In this document: positions 37,501 through 46,500 of the stretch, piece after piece
Layout: each line of letters begins with the position of its first letter
Numbering within the stretch: the first letter of the stretch is position 1
Assembly (NCBI GenBank): GCA_012934845.2
Contig: WNNJ02000889.1
Location: forward strand, 89,045 to 153,044
Length of the DNA: 64,000 bases
Direction: 5' to 3'
Source of the DNA: Pomphorhynchus laevis
Taxonomy: Eukaryota; Acanthocephala; Palaeacanthocephala; Echinorhynchida; Pomphorhynchidae
Translations under genes and position numbers: made by a program
The notes under the pieces: model-generated
What the model saw: the letters and a program-made list of their open reading frames with translations, nothing else
Told to the model about the DNA's origin: nothing
The model's database searches: none

Positions 37501-40500
37501 TACGGAAGCGAACGAGATAACTTCCAAAGACGATTTCGTACTCGCAACATCAATCTCAGGTCCTTATCGAACCAAACAGGATATTTAGTATTTGGCGAGA
37601 TGATACGCTTTGGTGCAAACACGTCAGAAATACCTAAAAGGTAATCCCCAATCACTTTTAGTGAGACTTCTTTAGTATTTGTTAAAGATAGTGGACGACG
37701 TTGACAGAAAGATAAAATTTGCTCATCAAGCACTTTTGACCAAACCCGTTTTACGATGGGAGCCGTAAAATGGCGGAATTTAAAGTTTGGGGTGACCTGT
37801 AGTGATAGCACGCAGTGGTCAGAGTTACCTATCGGTGGAAGATAATCCACTCGAGCTATGTCTTCAAGACGTTTGGAAAAAACCAAGTCAAGTATAGTAT
37901 CATTATTATGGGAAGAAAATCGTGTGGGCTCTTGAATGTGTTGTACTAGTAAGAGTTCATCAGCGAGGAAGTGGGAGATTTCTCTTTCTACGACGGTGCC
38001 ATCATCAAATATTGTTTGCCGCCAATCTGATCTAGGTAGGTTGAAGTCTCCTAGAAGAAGGAAATGAGAACTGATACTTATCGATCGCAATACTGACTTC
38101 AGAAGATTACAATCAGTGATCATAGAAGGTGAGCGATATACAACGCAGAGACTGATACCAACACGATCATACCCAATATGAAAGGTAATACTCTCGAACG
38201 AGCCTTGCGGATCACAAACTTGATCGATGCCAGAAATTAGCAAATGGTCTCGAACGTACACTGCAACACCGCCCCCTCGCATACTGGACCTCCTGTCCCC
38301 TCGAAGTAGACGATAACCTGGAATATTTACAGTGGCATCCAAGATGTGTTCATGTAGCCATGACTCACTAACACAGAATATATCATACGCATTAACCTCA
38401 ACATGGTATCGAAGCTCTACAAGTTGTGCAGGAAGACTTCGTAAATTTAAATAACCTACCGATAAATAGCAACGAGTTGCATTGGAATCCTTTTTGGTTT
38501 TACTAAGGCACGGTCTATCAAATACAATCAGATACCCTAAGGAATGGTCAGTGTTCTCTGAATTTACATGGAAACAGGGGTCCCGACAGTTAAAGGAGCC
38601 AACTGTTTCCAACGTACGACAGGACGCCACTTGACAACCCGAAAATCCCGTATGCATATATTAGCCTCACCTTGAGAAAGCCGGTGTCTCAATTCGATGT
38701 TTGCTTTTCGTAATTGTAATCGCTCATCTGGCGAAAGGTCACGAAGGATACGAAATGGCAACCCCCTAAGACGATATCCACGTGATAACAACACGCGCAC
38801 ATGATCACTAGAGGACAATATCACCTTCAACAGTCTTGGTTTCTCCTGTGTTCTTTTACCAAGCCGAAATAGCTTCTTCACGTGTATAGACGATGCTAAC
38901 TCTTCATCACCTTCATGCAATAGATGGGATAATACCTTACGCAAAATAGACACGTCATGGTCCATATGTTCCTGTGAGTTTGCGGAATTGGACTCAGTAA
39001 GTTCGCTGAATAACACGCTATATGACCTGTCATAATGATGCCGAGTTATCTCAACCGACTTCGCATGTCGAACTTCACTATTTTCTGTAGGGGAAAAGTT
39101 CGATGCTATATGGGTTGGGGATCTGTTGTCTGAAGACGTGCACAAGCTGGACGACGAATTTGCTTGGACACTGGTGTCATTGTTGTCGATAATTGGCTTA
39201 TCACATGGTGCAACATTTATAAGAGCATGCTTTGAATTCAATGAAGTCCGTAAAACACTGTCGCCCATCCGGCATTGAGGCTCAACTTCAATGTTGGAAC
39301 TTGTGGCATTTACTACTGATTTAGGAGGCAAGTAAATCTTTTTTATATTTAATATTTTTTATAATAAATCCTTTTTATATTTTTTTATTAAAATATAAAA
39401 TTTATGGGAATAATCGTTTTAAACAGCTTTTTCCACTTGATTTGCTAAATCCTCCGAAAACTTTCTTGTTATTGCGGATACTTTATTTTAGTTTCTGTGT
39501 GAGATTTATTTGTTTTATTGCGACTACAAGCTAATGTTTTGTTTGTGCTGATCATATATTGTCATAGTCGTTTTGCCGATCCGCTGATTTCTGTTGATAT
39601 ATTCTTGGGTAGTAGTTCAGAAGTCGTTGAAAATATTGCGTCACGAAGACGCATCAATTTCATTATGATGTCTAACGGTATATTTAATATATTTAGTTGT
39701 TTTGATATGTTATTTTGGAAGTTAAACCTAATATGTTCGTCCATCAACACACGGGTGTATATAGCGAGAACTCACTTTCGTAAGTGTTTTGAATAAACTT
39801 GCAGTCGCTGTAACTCATTCCTATTAGAAGTGATAAGTTACTACATCTATGCCTCAATATAATCTGTAGTAAGTTATTAAATTCCTCCACCTGCTCCGAA
39901 CGAGAATGTAGTCAAGTTGATTTTATCTCAGATCATTCGGAAACTCCACGTCTCGAGGTGACACTTTTATACTGGAAAGTCGTATTCATTTCAATGAAAT
40001 TGTATTATAGCAACGTGTTTATGAGTTTCACACCATATCGGCATAATATTTCGATCGCATCTTGACGACGAATAGTTAAGTGTGTTCGATAATCTATAAA
40101 ACCATTAAAATCAACTTTGACAGCAAAGAAGTCACAGGAGGGTATGTTGGATATGATTATGTCTAACTCATTATAAAATCGATCAGCACTTGTTTGTGGT
40201 GACGAGTTTATCAGATCATACACACGAAAATGGTATTTTTACTATATTTTCTCATAACGAATTGAGACCAATATGTCTTAAATAGATATATAATCTATGA
40301 CATACAAGCCAAATCAGAACGAACGATGATAGCCACGCCGTTCAATTCTGAGTTATCTGTCGGACATCATAATATGTAGTATAACATGTCCCAAACTACT
40401 CTACCTTTTTTTGGCGTCTGATCCTTCCTTATGGCTGCTCCTCTATCGTGGAATCATCTGCACATTCATATACGCCAATCAACCACCCTGTCATGCTTTA

Positions 40501-43500
40501 AACGCCAAATCCGATCCCATTTAAACAATTTAATTAATTTATCTGTGTGACTTTTGCTCTTTTGTGTTAGTTAGTGGACTTGTAAGCGTGCAGCTGGCAC
40601 GCATTTGTCACGTTAAATAAATTATTATTAATAATATTGACAGCATAAAATTGAATGGTGGGGTCTACTATCCATGCTTGTGTGTTAGCCCATTTCGGTG
40701 ATGAAATTTTTTAAAATATGGATGCTGCCAATGTTCACCACCTTCATAACACACAAGCTGGTTGTCAAAGACTGTTTATTCGACCAAACTAGGTTAGCCT
40801 ATCTCGCAGTTAATTAATAAATAATTAGAATAAAATGTAATTGAAATTTTGTGTGCATGAAAAATGCTTTTCTTTTAACTTTAAATATTTGATCTTTACG
40901 ATTGATAATCGATTTAATAAATGTTTAGAAATTAACAATATTGATAAAGAGAAAGTCTAACAAGTTGCACGAATTGTTGAAGCAGCTGGAATGATTTTCA
41001 GTAAAAGCCATTTTATAGCCAAATTCTCAGTAAACTCTACAGTTAAGCTTAAAACCGAATTCCGAAAGCAAAATCTCAGAAAATGATGAATCAGTTGTTG
41101 TAGCCCACAAGAATATACTATTTTTGTAGAGGAGGAATGCATGCTTGCAATCGTTGCTCTATTCGGAATGCCGAATGTTCATTTTTCTTTAAAAGTGGAC
41201 ATTACGCGAAGGTTTGCGAAATTGAAAACGTTTCTTTATCGACAAGGAAACAGCCGAAACATCTGACCGTACACATTCGACAGTGAATCTTTCAATCGCG
41301 TTCTTTGCCAGATCATCTAAACTAGACGATCTAATACTTCACAACTTAATTATCTTGTCTTACTCTTCTTATCAATTCTGAGACCAGGTAATTAAGAGAC
41401 CAGGTAATGGCCAATAGCCAGGTCGCGTAGCGCGTGGAGTGAAGGTAGTAGATCTTTATAGATCTTGTTCCAGCCTACAACGCATTAAGCAACGCAACCC
41501 CTGTCAGATGCTGCTGGATGGCCCGTTGTAAGTTTAGTCTGAGTCAACTAAACTAGGTGGCGACACCGAAAAAGCAACGTTAAAAATTATGACTTAAAAG
41601 TTACATGTACTCAACCAGATTGGAAAAATACGTAAGTACTAATGATTTCAATTTTAGATCTTTTAAATGTAACAGAAAAAATGTATAGTTTGTGATGTTA
41701 TAAATAATAATTGTATTGTAAGTAATACGACAAACAAATGTTTTTCATTAAATATTAATAATAATTGTAACTGCAATACCGCAGGTGTAGTGTATCTAAT
41801 ACAATGCACATGTGGATTGCAATATATAGGAAAAACATATCAAATGTTAAAAACTAGGTTTAGGCAACACATATATAATATACAGCATAATAGTCAAACT
41901 ATATTTCATAAACATATGAGATTAATAGGACATGATATTAAAAACTGTAAATTATTTATTTTAGAACATATTATCGAAGAAAACATATCAATATTAAATC
42001 AAAAACTATTAGAAAAAGAAGATTTTTGGATTAAAACGCTTAATTCCATGTACCCATTAGGATTGAATGACGTGGTACAAGGAATTGGCAGAAGTAGTAT
42101 AATACATAATAAACAACTATATTATAATAATCCGGTTAAACGCAAACCAAGAAGTCATGGTGATAAAAGGAATAGGAAAAATAGAGTTAAAAATATTAAA
42201 AAAATATGTATATAAATGAACAATTAGAAATATTAAAACAACTTTTAAGTGATAATAAGCTAAAAGATCTTTATGTAAATATAAGAAGTTTTTCTAAAGA
42301 TATCATATGTTCAATAAATCAAAAATTAATTAACGACTATGATAGGCTAAGTTGTATAATAGACAGTTATTGTAATACAAAATACTATAATCGTACAATA
42401 AATGTTAATAATAACAATAAAAAATATACACTGACCAAAAATTTTATTAATAAATGTATAGATAACATAAATATAGGTGGACTTTTAAATAATTCTAAAA
42501 GTATAGAAATAATAGGGTCAGATTTAAGTAAATATATTCCTAAAATAAGGTATAAACTCTTATTACCATTAGGACAAGAAATTTGTAATTATAATAAAGA
42601 ATAGAAAACTATATGTAACGATGATATAAAAACATTATAGAAACAGAATGCAATTACAAGTCTTAATTTTGATAAAATAAATGAACATATATGCACTCAT
42701 AATCAAGAATTAATTAAAAATAGTGAATTAAGGAAAATGGTATCAAAAGTGTATAAATATAAGTTAACTAATAATAACAATAAAAATAAAATTTATAATT
42801 CGTTATATAATGACTTAAATGCTTACTTTGTTAAGCTGATTAAAAGTAAAATCTTAAATACATCAAAGATAAACATTTAGAACACTTATATATAAAATTA
42901 AAAATAAAATGAAAATAACAAACAATTATAAAAGGAAAGATAAAATTAATAAAGATATGTATAAAGAACTTACTAAATTAAAGGATAACTATATAATAAC
43001 AACTATTGATAAAGCTAGTAATAACTTTGTCTTCATATGCAAAAAGCTTTATTATGATATACTAATGAAAGAGGTTAATTCTAATGATTTAAATGTAAAT
43101 CCAACATATGAACGTAGTGAGTTGAGTTTAGAAACAATTATTACAAGTCACTGTTCTATAATGGATAAAAAGGGTATAAAGGTTGAATTAGATAATAAAA
43201 CTATACCTATATTATATTGGAATCCAAAAGTTTATATGAATAAAATACTTAAAGTAATTATAACACACTTTTAAAAATATTGTAGGATAATCGAAATTAT
43301 TTTAGGATATTATTTTAGGATATTATTTTAGGATAATAAATAATATACTTTGTATTAGAATAAGATACTATATAATCAAATTTAATTAGTGGAAATACGT
43401 CCTTTACTCCTATTTGGCCCCGCTGTTATGTTGGGTAGAGGAATTAGAGGCCGAAATCTGATAACATTGCAGTTCCTCCTGATAACCTCGAATCTTTATT

Positions 43501-46500
43501 CTTATAACTTTTATTTTAAATTCCAATTTTTTATTTTAACTTGTATAACTCTGTTATTTATTAGTCAGTTTATAAAAATTGACTTATTTTAGATTTCAAA
43601 AATATCAAATAATTTTAATTATTTATTAATTATTTATTTATTAAATTTTGATTTATTGATTTAGCATTATTATTTTTATTATTTTTTTTTGTTTATTATT
43701 ATTTTTTTGTTCATATATTTTTATGTAGACTCAGTTAGCTGAATTTATTTGTTTCTTTCAAATTTATGGCTAATTCATCATTTGCATTTCGGGTATCTTA
43801 TCGCAATTGTAGCTATCCTGATATTCACTTGTCATCTTTCATCTGTTTTGTTCGCGTGCTTCAATTCAAATTAATAGAAATACTAAGCAAAATTGCTTGG
43901 TTTTGGTCAATTATCTTGCATGGAAATCAATTTATAGACAGTTAATTTAACATTGTTAATTTAACAATCCAGTCTCTACGACTCGACATTGAAGATCGTC
44001 ATTTTGCTTGTTTGGATTAAGAGTTTTCGACTTAACATTTTCCGTTTACGACTTAGGCTCAGTAGTTTAATGCTGATCACAGTCAGAATATGCGAATTTA
44101 GGATGACTAAAAATAATAACGATAGTACGCAAACAACTGATTACTGTTTTCATAGGCTCAGTAGTATTTATGCACCTAAGTATGTTGAATTTAATTAATG
44201 TCTATCTAGATAATTTAAACATTCTGTCATGAGGAATAGAGTGGATTGCAGTACATAGTAGTCCTTGGACAGACTGCAAGCATTCAGCAAAGACCGTTTC
44301 CAAGCTGACACGGGATAGCCATAATCTCTAAGTCGTAAACGGATAGCGTTCCACAATACTGCTGAAACGTTCGATCTGTCGGTTGCCAAACGGATTGTAC
44401 GGTGAAGAGTGACTTTTTACAGAACATGTACTAGTTAGATAATCTGAGAATTCTCGAAACAGAAATGCTGATCACAGTCAGAATATGCGAATTTAGGATG
44501 ACTAAAAATAATAACGATAGTACGCAAACAACTGATTACTGTTTTCATAGGCTCAGTAGTATTTATGCACCTAAGTATGTTGAATTTAATTAATGTCTAT
44601 CTAGAGAATTTGAACATTCTGTCATGATGAATAGAATGGTTTGCAACACATAGTAGTCCTTGGACAGACTTCAAGCATTCAGCAAAGACCGTTTCCAGGC
44701 TGACACGGGATCGCCATAATCTCTATTTTCGTAAGAAAAATATATAAACGCAACAAATATGACTACAATATAATTGCAGGTGAATTGATAAACTTGAATT
44801 CAAACAAGGCGGATACCGAATTTATTTAAAGAAAATAAATGAATATATCAACTTAACATCAGTCTCGACGCCCTCTAAACCCAGGATCTGTTTTCCATGT
44901 TATTTTTTCTAAAACAATCTTTAATAAATTTATTCAAATTATGGCAAATAAAAATACAATCTTGAATGCTTCAAGTACAAGGTATTTCCGTTTATTTGTA
45001 GATTCCTCTCAGGACCGGTCCCATATCTCTGTCTGGTATGCATAGGAAATAACAAACTATGCAGTTTGTCGCTGATTTTTTAGTAACAATCACTGCCCTT
45101 TCACCAGTGATTTTTCTCTGTCAAACATATGTAGTATAATTTATTAATTCTTATAATATGTTTCTATAGATTATTAGCCTTTAAACTCGTGCCTTCGAAA
45201 GAATTTTATAGTCTTTAATCAATATTTAACATGCTATGGTCCTAAATAAAAATAAATGAAATTAAAGAATCTTAGAAACTAGAAATTATTTAAAAATTCG
45301 GTTTATTACATTTAAACTAAAAATTCGTTTTATTTCATTTCTAAATATTAATAAATTGTATTTTTTTATTAAAATTAAAGGTTTTTAAATTTGAAATGCC
45401 AGATTTCCCAGATTCGAGTAACCAATAACAAAGCTAACCAATAAAAAATCCATCATCCCACTCCTACAACGCACCATCAACTCCGCCGTTCGAGTGCTCC
45501 TACGTCTCCGTCGCTTTGATCACACATCCACATATCTTGCTCAACTCTCTTGGCCCACCATCCACATCCGCATACAACTCCGCCTTCTTATAGTAAATTT
45601 TCGTCTCATCGCTGTCGGCTCCCCATCGTTCATCAACCTCCGTCTTGTACGACACTCGTCCCACATTTCTATCGCAACGTTCCCGTCATTCCTTCTTACT
45701 CCACGTTCACAATTACTCTAACAAGTACGGTCTCCAATCCTTCCTCGTTGCCGCCCTACTTACCTGATATCAGCTCCAACTTGACGTCCGCCGTGATCCT
45801 TCCTTTATTACATTCAAGTGCCACATCCGTACCCACCTCCTCGACGCATGATTTTAATTTTAATTTTGCTGTTGTAGTCATGTAAGCGTGCGCGGGCACG
45901 CATTTGCCACGTAAAAATAAATCTTTTTTAAGGCTGTTTTTGAAAATTTCTCTCGCCTGCGACCTGTCAGATGCACATATCTCATTTGGAAGGGAGATAA
46001 TTAGCAAATAACCTTGCATTGTGGTAGTAATTTTATAAGGTCTACTATTGGAATCATTTGAATTTCTCGTATTCAACCCATGTTATAAATAGTAAGATTT
46101 CGTGATCAAATAGATTATAGCCTTACCAAGTTCAAATCGTGAAATTCCGAGATAATTATGTTTTAAATTTGGTATGAATAAAAGTTATTTTAAATTAAAT
46201 ATTTTTCTTTATATATTTCTTAATTGTATTTCATTTTATATTCTATATATCCTAAAATCATAATAGGCAAAGCAAGAAAATTCGATTTTACCATTGCAAA
46301 AATGATACATTTTTATAAGTCCTTTATCGCTTTTAATAATCATTTCAATTATAAAAAAGTTGTGGAAAGGCCGCTATCCCAAAGACATTAGAATTGTAAG
46401 CAAATAAATACGAGTAAATAAAGTTAAGTATAACTTAACCAATATTGTACATATTTAGCTTCAAACGTAGTAAAATCCAATGAAAACCGAATGTGTAAAA

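Larger units (their letters stand above)
36386..39340 (-). mobile_element. LINE copy B (minus strand), internally deleted
   Basis: ORF1 (38,564-39,331) and ORF2 (36,615-38,657) are both open and overlap by 94 bp. ORF2 breaks off in the RT after DGRSFQVAK. The very next bases, one frame over, resume at the RT C-terminus ([20 protein letters not shown] then [16 protein letters not shown], 36,470-36,605). The catalytic YADD region is therefore missing by one internal deletion. The element ends in an (ATA)n-type tail that meets the tail of LINE A. It lies in intron 4 of the carrier gene, in the same direction as that gene. Confidence 0.9.
41640..43300 (+). mobile_element. Penelope-like element with endonuclease before RT
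   Basis: Consecutive plus-strand segments encode a GIY-YIG endonuclease (41,690-42,215), then a linker region (42,206-42,604) and then the start of an RT (42,909-43,274), where the copy breaks off. Canonical Penelopes have the endonuclease after the RT. The N-terminal position, the Cys-rich stretch before GIY-YIG and the '[13 protein letters not shown]...KRKPRSHG' linker agree with the permuted Naiad-type clade. Several stops and shifts show it is dead. A tandem arrangement of two ordinary copies is the alternative. Confidence 0.75.

Noticed and set aside
41390-41590. Possible structured RNA or LTR end upstream of the PLE
   Set aside because: There are GC-balanced palindromic bits (cgcgtagcgcg) and a TGGCGAC word, but no second LTR copy or recognisable fold.
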